From Ascaris suum (taxonomy: Eukaryota > Nematoda > Chromadorea > Rhabditida > Ascarididae), in NCBI GenBank assembly GCA_013433145.1, contig CM024183.1, positions 3,190,501 to 3,254,500 on the forward strand: a DNA stretch of 64,000 bases. The letters run 5' to 3'. How positions within the stretch are numbered: position 1 is the first letter of the stretch; each line of letters starts with the position of its first letter. Below are positions 1 through 14,185 of the stretch, one piece after another. The notes beneath the pieces are model-generated. The model made no database searches. It had not been told where the DNA came from and was given only the letters and a program-made list of their open reading frames with translations. Both the position numbers and the translations under genes were made by a program.

Positions 1-408
1 TTCAATTAATTTCACATGGAATCAAAAAAGATTTTAGAAAGAGATCTATTTGAAGACGATCAACATCACCTAAATAGGAGACAGTTTATGCCAGCAATGC
101 ATTATGAAAATTTATTCATTTAGTACCAATATTCGATTAAATTTGAGAGAAATTTTCGAAGTTGTAATTAAATCATCGAATCGGAAAATCAATCTACACA
201 AATAAGGACAATTTAAGAAATATATATAAGAAGTAATTAACTTACAAAGTAATCATTTCCTACGTTTACATCTCTCATATAAAAACAATAAAATAACAGC
301 GCAATAAAAATTATTTAATAAACATACATAATTTACTGAATTACTCTTTAAAAATGCTCATACTATACAGTCTATTAAATAAGATCAATATTTATAGATC
401 AACTAAAT

Positions 409-512
<104 letters not shown>

Positions 513-3500
513 TTGTACTCAGTGAACATCGTTGATATGGTGGAATAATATGAGCACAATGAATGCGGAATACCATTGAAAGGGAAGCGATGCGCTTACC
601 AAACTGCGAGTAAAGGAGATTAACGTGAAATAAAAAAGAGAGACGATGATGAGTCAGATATTTCTATTGACAGTACGAAATCAAATCGAAAAAGAATTGG
701 AAATATTGTAACGTTTATAAGTACCCAAATTAAAAATTAACCATCCATTTATGGGAATTAGACTCGATTTTTCTCTTGTCTTTTTTCACTTTCTCTCTCC
801 CTTTCTGTCTTTTCTCTAAAAGTTTTTCACTTTCTCTCTCTCCCTTTCTCACTTTATAATACTCTCTATCGATAGACAATGCGAAATATCAATGATTTAC
901 TATTTGTAGTAACCGTTGGAAGTGGCAACCCCCTCTCTATTTCTTTTTCCCTCCCCTCTCTCTACCTAGCTACTTACACCCTCATCAACCGCAGTCTTTT
1001 TTATCTGTTTGTTTATCTCTTTCTTTGCAGGACAGCTTTAAGTCCTTAATTTTTCAATTCCAACAAAGGGGGCGGCTTCCCAAGCGATCTATGGCGACAC
1101 CGGTGGAAGGGAATACTTTAAAATTTCGGACGATTCATTTGGGCTGCTATAAAATCTGTGAAGTCATTGAAAACCAACAATAACTCCATTCACTTGCCCG
1201 ATCAGCACATGCTCTTAGCTAAGCTTTCCTCTACCCGATCATAATATTTCTTCATCGTAACTTACTAAGTAAAATAATATTTTCAATAATTTAATAATAA
1301 ATAGAACTTTACCATAATTTATAGTAATATATAAATAAAACAAATAAAAAATTTAGTAAATAAACCTCGATGTTTTTTCACTTTCGGAGATTCTCAATTT
1401 TTTACTGTGGAAAAAAACGAAACAACGAAAGGCAAGCAGCGACAATGATATCCAATAATAAGCTCAATAAGTGTTTCACTTGTTTAGATGCAACTATGAA
1501 TCATCGATGCACACTTTAACAATAATGGACCTTTTGTGTTGTGAACGGAGATTTGCATATAGTAAATTAACATCATAGGCAAGTTTATTATTATTCAATG
1601 TGAAAGGACCCACTAAAAGCATCGATGCAGTTGTTTTCCGCCTTTCTAAATCATTTCAAACACGAACAACGTTTGATTTCAAGTATGATTCAGAGGTGAA
1701 GAAAATCGCACTTCCGTTGGCTTGTTAATATACGTCGACTAGTACATACGAACCGAATGAAACTTCATTTGCATATTCATATCATAAGCATTACTGAATT
1801 CACTTCCGTTAATAAACTAGTACGAAAACTGCATGAATTCAATATCGAAGACGATATGCGCATGAACAATGCACACGCACTATAACGATATTAAATTCTT
1901 TAGACAGAGATGTACTGGATTGAATGCATTTCATCACAACTATGACTTGAAGTTAACCCTCTGTGAGCACAGACCGTCCGCATTTTCCAGGTTAAAGAGG
2001 ATCAAGTGAATTCAAGTTTTGCCTGAGAGTTGAGGTGGAATTCCTTTGCATATGTTGGCGTTCTATTGTCTGCGCTCTTACACCTATGATGTATGTGAGA
2101 AAAACGTCATAGTGGAAGAGGAGAAAAAATCATAGAAACGCCAAAGTGGGCAATGATAAATATTGGCCTGAGAGAGAGAAACTTGAGATTTACGTGAGAA
2201 ACAACCTTCAAAGGACAGATATCCGCTTTTTATTGAACTGCTGGATTTAAAAAATTACTAAATCCAACAAATCAAATCGATAACTTGCTAATATTTTTTC
2301 CAGTGGCGTTCATTCACCGATGTAACCATATCCAAAATTTTACTCCGAATGTCCCAAAAATTTTCATATTTGTATAAAAATTTGAAAGAAAAAAACGCAG
2401 CAAAAATTAACGAAAAATCAGACTGCACCATAAATTCTACAAAGAGGCGAAAACAATAGCGTCAAAATTTTCGAGCAGGAAGGCTGCAATCTGAATTTCC
2501 CTCTTCCCATCTCTTCAATACTTTTATCCAAATTTTAACAAAAAATCATAGTTTGAGGGCTGATAAGATGGGACCTTTATATTTCCTATACATACTGTTA
2601 TCACTGTGCAATGAGCAGCACGCATTTAAAGAAAGAGAAAGTCCTTTATATAGGCAAGGCAATGGTATATCACATTACACCCTCTTATTGAATATCGTTA
2701 TGTGTTAAAACTTCAATAAAAATCATTTCTTCAGGCCATGCAAACATTGAACACGTCTCAGTGAGCCGTAAGTAAGGAGGAAAATCAGCGTAACCAAGAA
2801 CACATTGGTTACTCCGAGCTGTCTCTTGGGAAGACGATACGTGCTACGAGAGTCGAACCATGACGCTGTATGAAGCGTGCAAACGCTCTATCGATTTTGT
2901 CAATGTGTTCGTGATTGGAAGCGATAATGAAGAGAAATAAGTTAAGCAAAATGAATGAATAAGCGACCTAATCAAAACAGCGACTTATATTTTACATTCA
3001 GCACTGCTGAGAAATGCAGTAAATTAATAAGTAAATATGTGAGCAAATGCATCTAGGACAGCTTCTATGGCAACAAAAGAAGCACGTAGAACGCACTTTA
3101 TAAGTTTCATCACTTTATAGAATGCACAGTAATGAATAAATCAATGAAAATGAATGAATAAACAAAATATTTGCAAAGAGAATAAATAAATAAACAAGAT
3201 GATGCATGCGTGAATTCAATGAGCAAACCAGTATTTGATGACACGAAGGCGACCTCCTGAAAATTGCACCACACTGTCCTTGAGGTGGGCACTCGATTTG
3301 AAGCGCAATTATTTTGCGCATTCCTATGCGCACAAATAGAGGGATACAAGCAGTTATGCCGATTGTATGCCGATAGTTCAACGCTCTCGTTATTGTATAA
3401 GAAAATATAAGCAGTTGATTAGCAACGATAATGACCTTAAAGCAACTCCTATCAATTCATTGCTAATTTGAAACGGTGATTTGGTGGGTAATTGAATGAA

Positions 3501-3968
3501 ATTGAAGAATATTTCAATTTCTTGGGAATTTAAAGGATTTTTTCTTATTAATGAACCAAAAATACATCGAAAGGTACAATTGCTATGAATCGAAGCTGTG
3601 CTAAAGTAGTTGGCGCAATAAACGTTTTTGTTGATCAACCTGTCCCCTAAATTACCAAAAAATAATAAAACACGCAATCATGGATTCATTCTGCAAATAA
3701 TCCCGCCGCCATCTCTGCAAATCGTCTCCAGACGAATTTTTCTAGGCTCAACCAGTTATAGAGTACGGCTCAACCGCGATAAAACATGATAACTTTAGGT
3801 GCATTTTAGTGTTTACAGTGACTATCGAAGCCGAGAGAGATGCGGCAGTATATGGTCTTGGAAGCGTGAAGGCGTCGAGGAGCGAACCTTCCAACCGTAG
3901 ATGCATTGCACCCTACAGGCGTGGAGGCACAGAACCGTGGCGGCGAGCGGCGATAATTTCTACATCCT

Positions 3969-3991
3969 CCCCCCCCCCCCCCCCCCCCCCC
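3969..3991. repeat. Poly-C tract
   Basis: Twenty-three consecutive C. Similar C or G runs of 11-17 bases recur at 9225-9236, 13552-13564, 33013-33026, 34577-34590, 39554-39570, 53395-53405 and 58242-58253. They are a recurring feature of noncoding DNA in this window. Confidence 0.95.
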
Positions 3992-6020
3992 TCCCCACTC
4001 CTCCTTCGCGACTGAACGGTGGTATGGCTTTTATTGTGTCGTTCATGTGCGTCGTTTCCATCTACAAATCTTGATGGCGTGCTGATGGTTAATGACTGTG
4101 GGAATGTGTTGTGGTAACGTTCGAAGCCTTGACCAAATTGTTTTGACTGCAGTGGTCATGAATTTGTCAACCAAAGATTGCACCGACAGTTACCTTCAAG
4201 TTTTCTAAGTGATGCATCAACCTGGAACTTGACGTAGAAGCACCCCAAGGTATCAAGTGCACATAACTTTCATTGGCTCAAGTGTCAGTAGTATTCGAAT
4301 TGAAACTGCCATCTGGACGAATGTGTACGATTTGCCTATCGCATTAATGCACCGTTTCAAAAACTATCAAAGAAGTATAAAAATGATATTGCACTGGTAA
4401 AGTAAATATAAAATAGTCTTACTGAATCGTTGAAGAAAAAATCGAAATGCGCCCTTTAAATGAATGAAAAATATGAAGACAAGAAATAGCTGCTTGAAGA
4501 GATTACGTTTAGTGGAAGACATCTATGCTGAGGAAGACGTGCAAAACTATAGGCGCCACTTGAATTTTCCAATATATGTCAACTGAAACCAGATTTGAGG
4601 GTAACACTAGTTGAATGCTATCACCACTAATAACTACACTCAAATAATACAGCGGACGCATTTTAAAATGGCAAGAGATGGGCATTCGGCGAGTTTTTTC
4701 ATCATCTTCAAATATAGTGGAGTTTTGAGGGAGGGAAGAAAGATAAGATAATTATGAAGAAAAGAACCCTGAATTATTGCTTTCAGGAAAAGAACCACTG
4801 CCACTAAACCCACTACCATGACCGAGAAAACGACCTGACCAATCTGCTAATTTATTATGACCACTAAATTTAATAGGCTATGATGAGAGAATAGGTTAAG
4901 GAGAATGTTAGCCATCTAGCTAAACGTAGAAGCGGAACTACGCATGACCGGTTGAATAATAAAGATTATCAAACAATTTCGTGCAGGAACATTTGAATTT
5001 CAGTTTTAATTTCAATTCCTCTAAAAAGGCCAAGAATTTTGTAATGCCAATAAATTTTGATATGAGATGATCCACAACGGATAATCTTTCAGAAAATCCC
5101 AGAGCTATTTCTTAGGCACATGGAGGGCCAGAGGGAGGCAGAATGGGATACGAATATAAGCATAACGAATTCTGTGCAAATCAATTCAAGTTCTAACCTT
5201 GAGAGTTGCATAGACATGTTACAGTTTAATAGTTTGATATTTTAATCGTTGTGATTGCGTATCATTCAATATCTTGGAATATTTTTTACTATGTTCTCAT
5301 ATATGCTATTCAATATGCAAAATATATGAAGAATGAGCACAGCATCGCAAATGGGAGGTCGCATTGAGTCATCATTTAAAACTTGAGTACGTTGTTGAAC
5401 TACTTGGTTTAGCACACACACCCAAACACCCACATATACACGAACAGATTAGACCTCAGCTCGAAGAGACTTGAATATACAACTGTGCTCTCAATTTCTA
5501 TTCACTATGCGATACGAACTTGAATTATTGACCTGAATTAATTCTCCGCCACCATATAAAATTGAATAAAACTCTTTGTATGTTTATTTATTTATTTATT
5601 AGCAAAGCCACTGCATATTAAATAATCGTTCAAGTGATAGAGTTGCGGTTTAAAGGTCATGCCGACCGACTCTAACGTTAGTCATACGTTTGCGTCAAAC
5701 TGCTGAACGCTAAAAAAATTGCAATCTTTCAAATAGTCACCTCGAGCTTTCGTTAATGTCTATCATTTTAAAGTGATCCTCAGTCCAGCAAAACAGAACA
5801 ATTACGTTAAATACACCAAGCATTTAACCAAATATTTAACCACTCTTAACCAATTAATTTGGATGATACCATCAAAATCTGCGTTCTATGAGAACCGCAA
5901 ATTTAGCAGGCTAATAAAAAGTTTCTCTCAAACTTAGTGCACTAACCTACTCACGTCGGTTCATTTGGTATTATTGGTAGTATTAACGTGTACATAAAGT
6001 TTGCCGCATGCTTAACGAAA

Positions 6021-6400
6021 TCAGCACAAAGCAACGAAACACTCGGTTGCAAGGGGATCGCCATCACTGTCGTCACTGCCAGAATCGCCAGTAACCGACG
6101 AAGCATCGCTGAGACTACCCGCTGGAGCGTGTTGTGAACCGTCTGCGCTTATATCGTTCTTGAGTGCCGAGCCATCATCACCTCTCGACGGAACGCAACC
6201 TTCCTCGGATTTCTGTAGTTCATATTAGCGCATTGACGACGTACTTGATTTGTATCACGTCTCCACGTCACTTTTCCCACCTTCACGAACCAAACGCTGT
6301 CATCTCGTCTCCGAAATATCCTTCCTCTTTCCCGCGGCTTATCCTAGATGACGTAGTCACGAACAATCACATAATCGCCGCTCATAAACTTCATTTTCCA
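6021..6400 (-). pseudogene. Gypsy-type LTR retrotransposon integrase C-terminal remnant
   Basis: Reading the minus strand from about 6388 to 6149 gives the pattern GDYVIVRDYV, then RGRIFRR, then VWFVKVGKVTWRRDTNQVRR. This is the layout of the integrase C-terminal domain of Ty3/Gypsy Pol: GD.V.V.DY, G.I..R.G...Y.V, then W.RH.NQ.R. An in-frame TAG sits inside the domain. A second minus frame, about 6160 to 6021, reads as an acidic Ser/Asp/Gly-rich tail ending in TGA, as is common at the end of such Pol proteins. A frame shift between the two, the internal stop and the absence of RNase H or protease nearby show a dead 3' fragment. The long plus-strand frame here is its shadow. Confidence 0.6.
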
Positions 6401-8897
6401 TGGTACATCAGCCACTTCTTATGGTCTAATGAAACCTTAGGTGGGTTTGCGTCCACAGGAATACACCGCGACCGTCGGATACACCGCGGTAGTCGACTAC
6501 TTCATCCAGCTGATCTCATCCCGATAGTGGTGTTGTTGCTCATAATAAACGAGCTCGTTGCTTCGGTGAGGTTCTTCAGACGCCAAAGCGGTCACAATTG
6601 GCGATTACGATGAGATTCACTTGTGAAACATTGGATAGTCGCTGTGTATTCAACGGTCAGTGCATTCTTACGACGGTCGCGGTGCACTCATGTGGTCGCA
6701 GTGGCTAATCCACTTCAATGGTCTTCTCAAATCTTTGCTTTGCAAACATTTCGTAATTGCTGCACATTATTATTATATCACTTTTTGAAGTTTACTTGAA
6801 AACAATAAGAGATTCGTTACGTAGAAATATTTTTCCACCACAAAATTCATAAAAAACTTAATTCCCATAAACTGGAGAACTTAAAAATAGGAAACCGAGA
6901 TTATTAATGAAACACCGAATTGCATTTTAATTATGAAGAACTAATATAATCATCATAGAGTTGCTGTTTACAAGTCAATGCCTTCCAACTCGTTTCTAAG
7001 CGGTCGTCGTAAAACGTCTTAAATGTGGAATAAATTTTCCGATGATCACCGACTGGTTCTAGATTTCTAATCCGGTTGTTGTTCGCTCGATAAGTACTGC
7101 GATGGTAAGCCATCCACAAGTCGTAATTACCTTGACTTGTTTCTTGCTCATTCTGTCAACTTTCGTTCTTCCTCCTCCCTCCTCTCATCCCTCTCAATTT
7201 AGACGTCAACCTCCTGGGCGTAATAGTCCCGAACTATCCAAAAACTGCTAAAAAATGCAAACAGACATCGTGTACAAAGGTTTTTGAAAGTTCGCAAGGA
7301 TGGCGAATATCCTAAAGGTTTGTTTTAAACCATTAGTTGAGTTTGAAATCGCTTACATTCCGGCCCGAAAAATTCCCATCTAAGGACCTAGTCGTTGGCA
7401 TGTACGTTCGCACATGTATGGCCAGGTTTCAGCGATGGTTGCGCTCATGTCTGCCTTTGCGTATGAATAAGTCCGTGTCTGTCTGTGCAAGAGTTTCGAC
7501 TCTGACACAATTGAAGCAACAGCTGCGGAATTCGAAAGCTTCATCTACACCATAAGATAACCTCTATATTACAATTACATCTAACCCGCGAACTTCGAAA
7601 TGAGTTATGAACATTTTGATGCGTCAGTATTTCCATATGTGTTTACAGTCTGCCGAATTCCACTCTGCAAATCCGGTCACATTTTACAACCGGCGGTGCC
7701 GAATTTCACAACCGGTCGCGCCAGAAAAACGAGTACTTTCTGTAAAATTTGCTAAAACGGTCAATTTGACAAATCCCACAAGTTGTGGTGGAATTTTTGA
7801 GTGTTTTATCCACTTTTTGCAATTTGTGAGACCGACTGACTGGTCTGGTGGACACGATTGCAAAAGTGCATTGCAAAGTGATTGCAGAAATGTTGAAATA
7901 TGACCACTTCAACTTTTTTAGCCGAATTCCTTTCGCTGTGCAATCAATGTGGGCAACTGCGAAATTGCATATGCGAAAACTGTTAAACATCAATTTCATA
8001 CGAGTTGAAAGCGAACTTTATGCTCGAAGATTTATGCAATCGATCGTAAGCTTTAAAACGCATTAGTGAGCATAATTTCTTCGAATATTGATGCGGTCAG
8101 TTCGGATTAAACTGTGCTGCAAAAATCACATATTACGCCACCCTCCTGTTGTACTCCCACATTTCCTCATACTGTCGGTAGTAAGATTCACCTAAACTCA
8201 TGAATGTGAACTATGCGTACCTTCATCGGAAAGAATGCTTCTTGTACTATCATAAATAAAACACTCGTCAATGGTTGGTCAAACATCCAGCTCAACGATT
8301 ACTCCCGTTTGTTTGCGTATCCTTTTGAGCTTTCACATTCTTTTCTTAATACCTTTGTACCGGCAACACAGCAACTTCGCCTACGAAACAAAACATTAAA
8401 TATAGACAGAGCTTCCGAAAAACGACTATTGCTAAGAAACAAAATCTTCGTTGATGGGAATAACGTTTAGTATTCGGTTCCTTATGTGTTCGAGTTGTGC
8501 AACATAGGCAAAATATTTGTATAAGCGTCGGAAAACTCTCCGATTCTCCTTTCCAATCACCCGAAGTTCAGTTCTCTAAGCTTTTTTTTTCGCTAAACCC
8601 TTTCATTCTTCAGCTTTCCTATTCAGGTTGTCGGTGTGATCCGCACCCATAGTGCCCAACTTCCGCATATAAAAGGCAACAGTATAACGAACATGAGTTT
8701 ACTTATACCTAATATCAAGCAATAACAAAAACATTGGTAGCGAAAGGTGCACTGACCGAAATCATGGAAAAAAGCAGACAAATTTCGTGCGCACAGACCG
8801 CTAATTATATCCGCGGAGACTTTCATTCGACGATTTGTAAAATTCAGATTTTGATGGAGCAACGAAGAGGAACCATCAGAAATCGATCCCTTGTTCA
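6401..8897. other. Noncoding stretch downstream of PHB2
   Basis: I recognise no gene. Open frames on both strands at 6.9-8.5 kb show no family motifs and no convincing splice sites. It holds the PHB2 3' flank on its right and the retrotransposon remnant on its left. Further decayed element sequence is possible but not visible. Confidence 0.5.
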
Positions 8898-11800
8898 TTA
8901 CTTCTTCTTCTTATCCTTTTCCATGTCCAAATAATCAGTGTCAGCAATGTTCAGCATCAAGCCACCCGATGGCAAATAAACCTAGAAATATGACGAAATT
9001 TAAAAAAAAAAATGCTAGGATAAGTCAAACAGACTACATCTCTGCTGATTGTTTTCGGGTTCTTTAGCCACAAAAAGGAACTTCTCTTCTCTTCCTCCAC
9101 TCTACAACGAGTCATGCATGAAGGAAAATGTTTTTTATTGAGCCCATATCTCAACAATACAGTGCAGGAGCGCCATACGAAACACTGCAAACTATTTTCA
9201 ACAAACAGCGATATTCGCCTTCATCCCCCCCCCCCCTCTCAACATATCATTTAGGAGGACCTTCGAGGTCAAGCTGGAGCTGTCTTTCTTTCTAGACCCT
9301 GAAAATTCTTCACAATTAGCCGAGCCCACCCTGTTGCTCTCCTGAAAAACCACACATCTGCCCAGTCTATCCGTTTCACATACTACGACACCAATTGTCC
9401 ATTCCTTTATCTCATATTCTTTAGAAGCTGTTCCATCGTCTTCTCCACAAATCGGTTTGGAATTTCAGACATTCTCCATATTTTACATCCTCTCATCGAG
9501 CCTATGGAGTGTTCAAGCCACTGTAATAATTTTTAGGGCTCCAAGAGGGAGCAAAACGAATTGAAGAAAAGCTCTCAGAGAAGTTTCATATAATGAAAAA
9601 CATACTCTATTGTTGCCGGCGTCGGAGATCAACTTCGCGATTCTTTGTGCAGCACGGATCTTTCGCAACTTCAAGAAACCAGGATCTTGCTTTAAAGCTT
9701 CACCCATCTAAAATATGCCCATGTGATCACTGCAAGCTGCAAGGACTTTAACCGTTAGATGTGAAGCGAGAACAACTTTCGCGAACGAGCTATAATTTTA
9801 ACCATCAAGCGTGTTACGCCATAAACACTGACCACTAACATTTATACTAAATCCAAAAATAAGCCGCAAAATTAACGGCCCATTTGAATAGCCAAAACAA
9901 AACATCTGATCCCATCATCAAAAAAATAAAAACAAAACGAGCAAACATCTCTGTGTTAATAACATCAGATGCATCGAGGATCATAAGGCACACAACTAAC
10001 AAGGCGTAATTTTCCAAAGACAGACCAGCATGACGAATAAAACAGTCAAAGTACAGTTTTACTTCTCACTTTTTGCAGTTAAAACCACCCACATTCAAGA
10101 AACATGCGCATGTTATGATGGGAAGAAAAAGGACGAAAAAAAGAACAACAGGAGTTGCCAATACAAAATATTCTTCAAGGGATAAATAAAAGAATTATTG
10201 AAAAAAATATTTTGGGTGAATGAAACACAGCAATATATCCATATTTTTTCACGCTCTACTACATTTGATAAGAACGAGCAGCTAAACTTTTCGCTTGCAC
10301 ACTTCCCCCTCACTGCGAAAACAACATCTACTGCTGCCCTGCTAGCAAATTTCATGAACGCATCGATTACCCTCCTCGATGCCCAAAATTTGGATGTATC
10401 ACCCCCCTCTCAACATCCTAAATTTAGATGTAAGCCATCGTCATTTAACCGTGCACAGGCGAGCACTCAGCCACACGGCAGTATTCAATGGCAAAGCAAT
10501 CATCTTCGTCGTCTTTTACAGCGGAAGTTTAGACAATTTCAAACATCCGCCAAGATTTCCGACGTTTACGTATCACAAAGCAATACATTGCAGCATTTTC
10601 CTCTCGTGTAGCTACCATGCAAATATTTCCGCATCAAATGATTCCTTATAATAGCCATCAATTCGAGATTAGAGAAACTATTAACGAGAATGAAAAATAA
10701 AACCAGGAATACGGAGGGTGTTGAAAGCTTGCTAAGAAATCGGAACAAGTTGCTCCCTTATAAGCAAATTTTAAACCATATATCCCCATACGCTCCTCTT
10801 CTCTCAGGCACCCCCTAGAATATACCATACGACGGAAATATACAAACCATTTTTGCCGACTGAGCTTCTCCCTCCGCCTGAACGATCTTCTGTTGACGTT
10901 CTTGCTTGGCCCTCTCAACATAGAAGGATGCTCGTTGCGCCTCCTGTGCAGCAACTTGTTTTGCCTCAACGGCAGCCGAATACTGAGGTGAGAATGCGAG
11001 CTCGGTCAGCGCCACATCGTCCAGGATTATGTTGAAATCGAGTGCTCTCTCTGCAAACAATAATTACTGGATGAATTCTTGCGATCAACATTGACAAGAC
11101 TGCAACCTATAATGTTTCAATGACGCATCAACAACCCAATCCGGCAAAAAAAAAACAGATTCAGCAAGAATTTTGCACCGTCCGTCCCCACATTGCACCG
11201 TTCGATGGCACTTCCAAAACCCCATTTGGGGTATAACTCGAGTTGACGGGCCGGATGGGCGTAAAATGCTAACACATTTCTTTGCATGCCCTCTGTAATA
11301 CGCATTCACTTCACGGTTACCTATACTTAGAAAGCAGCTCCACTACCCTCCCCTTTCCACATCACCGCCTTGACGGAGAAAATCAGAGATATTACTTTTT
11401 TTGCAAAATGCTATACCTGAAAGCCCTTGAGGCCTTTTCTACGAAATCTGCGACCTCCTTCGGAGACCACTTCGATCTTGCACCCTCTCATTTAATTGCA
11501 AAGGCAAACAGTAACAACACAATGGCTCACCAATGAGACCTTTACGAACGAGAAGCGAGACTTGTTGACGCTGCGTTATCAACTGTGATGCGTTGAATTT
11601 GGCCACCACGCTCTTCAGCACCTGAAACAATGAACCTCTGCTTCGTGTTCTTCATAAGCCATTCAACAGCATTAATGCGCTTGACTGACTGACTGCTGTG
11701 TAGGTCTCTCCACTTCCACCATCTAGGTTGCATACCACTAGCGAGCCTGAGCCCCTTCGTGAGTGCTTTTCCACCTCCGCTTATGGTACCTGTCGCCCAT

Positions 11801-14185
11801 TAAACTTCACATTTCTTGTGGCGTCGTACTGTAGAATATTTGCAGTATGACTGTTACTGGTTCATTCTTCCGTTGGATTTTAAATAATTAGTTCACATCC
11901 TTTTGTAAAAACGTAATCGATGAGTAAAGAATACTAAACAGTGCACTTGCACCTTTACCTTTAAGTTCTTTGAAATGCCTGCCACTTTGGCTTCAAGAGA
12001 AGTAAACAGCACGACTGGCACTTACAGTAGCGAGGTTAAAAGACAGTTGTTTCATCGACTCCTCAATTGCATAAAACGTGGAACACTAAACCAGAAACCT
12101 GACGAGTGGTCATATGGGGCTTGGCCATTGATTGAGGCGATCTAGTTCTATGAATCAAGTGTAATTATTAAAAAAAAAATAAAAAACAAAATTTTGCGGA
12201 CGGAAAGGGAAAACATTCGAGGTTAAAAGACACTTATCAATCTATATGCGCTCCTTCCACTAACATGAATATTTTATACAAACCGACTTTCCAAAACCTG
12301 ATAAAAATTTGGCGAACGGAGCCCACAAAATTGACTGATAATTTTTCATATAATATGGCGAACCTCATTGCAAATCGAAGGCAATATCCTTTCCTCCCAG
12401 TTCTGGCCCAACATCCGATAGATTTTTGGAAGAGCATTCGGGTCGGGTCGCGATAACACTCGAAGACCAATGTTCACCATCTGAAAAAACAAACTTCATA
12501 TAACATAGCATTAAACCTATTCTTCTATACTTCAATATGAAGATTAGACCAAAATGTGAACTCAAACAGAATAAAATTACCTGCAGATCTTTGCTTCCAG
12601 TGGGTGAACGTATTTGGTTGGGGCGTGCACGAATATCGTAAATAATAGGATACTGGAACCAGGGTACTCTGACGTGCAATCCTTCTTTGTACACTTCATT
12701 GCCAACCCCTCCAATTCGGTTGAACATAATTGCTCGGTGACCAGCATCCACTGCAAACAGAAGGCTCATATAAATTCAAAGCACCAGAGCTTTCGATAAA
12801 ACGTGCCTGCGATCCAGTTAATATTCACAGCACAGCAGTGGTGTCTACATTTCATTGCTCACCTCTGTTGCGCCGCATTCGTCGTTTGCCAGATCATTTG
12901 GCTTATCACTATCCACGCATTTCACAAACTATAGCTGGGACGAAATTCATACTGTACTAATGTCCTGCGAGGATGAACGGTACTAAGCACGGCGCGGAGA
13001 AAGAGAGAAAGACATTTCAAATCTTGAAATGCTAGAACGATACGGAGTAAAAATCGATCTTATCCTATGTCAAAGAATGCAGTGCGACCTTCGGCCATAT
13101 CTTCCTTTAAAGGTCCCTCTTCAGAGACATCTCTATATGGAATAAGTTTCTAAAGTAAACCAATAAATCATAAAAACGCTATTACATATTTCCCAATTGC
13201 CTTGATTCATTCGAGTTAAGACGCCTCACTGATCTTAGTGAAATTCATTCCAGCACTTTTCAGTTTATAAATATCTGGTATACATAAACAAGTCTTGTAT
13301 TTTCTTTTTCATTTCCTCTGCTCTTTCGAATTTCTGCCTGACACTCTTATCTATTAAACAATGCTCTAACTCATCGCATTTCATCGATGCACTCGATCTT
13401 ATATAAACTTTTTCGGTCAATGTTCTTGTATATTTATGTTGCGCATTATCTACTTGTTCGCTGTGTTTTTCGTGCATCTGTTTTCATTGTCATCCGCAAT
13501 TTTCTTTACCCTTTTAAGTACAGACTTCAATCAGTTAGGGAATCGGGTGGAGGGGGGGGGGGGGAGAAATAAATCCTTGAATAACATTGCTGCGTTAAAA
13601 AGTACTGATCCTGGATCAGGTCATTTTGAATAAGGTACGAAAGCAGAATAAAGAACACAAACAAGAAACAAACAATTATGCACATCCCCCTGTTTCATTT
13701 CTCCACTTTATCCACGAACCTTTTTTCGAAAACAAAGGAAGAAAAATTACGGAACAGTGCTGATCAGAAATCCCAAAGGCTGGCATTCCTCCCTCGCTGG
13801 AAACACCTCACCGCGGACATTTATTCAACACCTGGACTTCATTTACTTCTATAGCCCTGGCTTTGAAAACTGCGGGGAACACACCACTCCTTTGTTTACC
13901 TCTCTACACTTACGCTTCGCTAAATACCTCCACCCTTCTTTGATTTATTCACCTGTATTCTGCATCAAATGCCATTCAAATATTACACAAAAAGCCAGCA
14001 TAAACTGAACAGAAGTCTAAGTACTTGTTACTAGTAAATTAAACAATAAACGAACCGGTGTATATAGACTGTGCGACGGTGTAAGCAGCAACTCCAGCTG
14101 CAGCCACCAGACCGATACCCGTAGCTGCGCCTCTTGAATTCATCATCTTCTTTAACGCATCTTGACCCTTCTTCGCCGCAGCCAT
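8898..14185 (-). CDS. phb-2: Prohibitin-2, complete, seven exons
   Basis: PHB2 forms ring complexes with PHB1 in the mitochondrial inner membrane, where it scaffolds proteases and lipids and acts as a mitophagy receptor. Coding exons, in transcript order on the minus strand, are 14056-14185, 12581-12750, 12364-12480, 11531-11621, 10848-11050, 9606-9707 and 8898-8981. Phases join without conflict to 298 codons plus TAA, against 299 residues in human. Residues 22-40 form the N-terminal membrane anchor. [27 protein letters not shown] and SPTGSKDLQ follow at the start of the SPFH/band-7 domain. [20 protein letters not shown] and [16 protein letters not shown], then [14 protein letters not shown], form the band-7 and coiled-coil part. 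The protein ends in a lysine-rich tail. The start is the ATG at 14183-14185, which opens MAAAKKGQD. Introns run from 113 bp to 1.3 kb and contain only shadow frames. Identification is firm from sequence similarity. Confidence 0.97.

Noticed and set aside
6164..6613. 149-residue plus-strand frame
   Set aside because: It is the antisense shadow of the minus-strand integrase remnant, with low-complexity His/Ser content and no family match.
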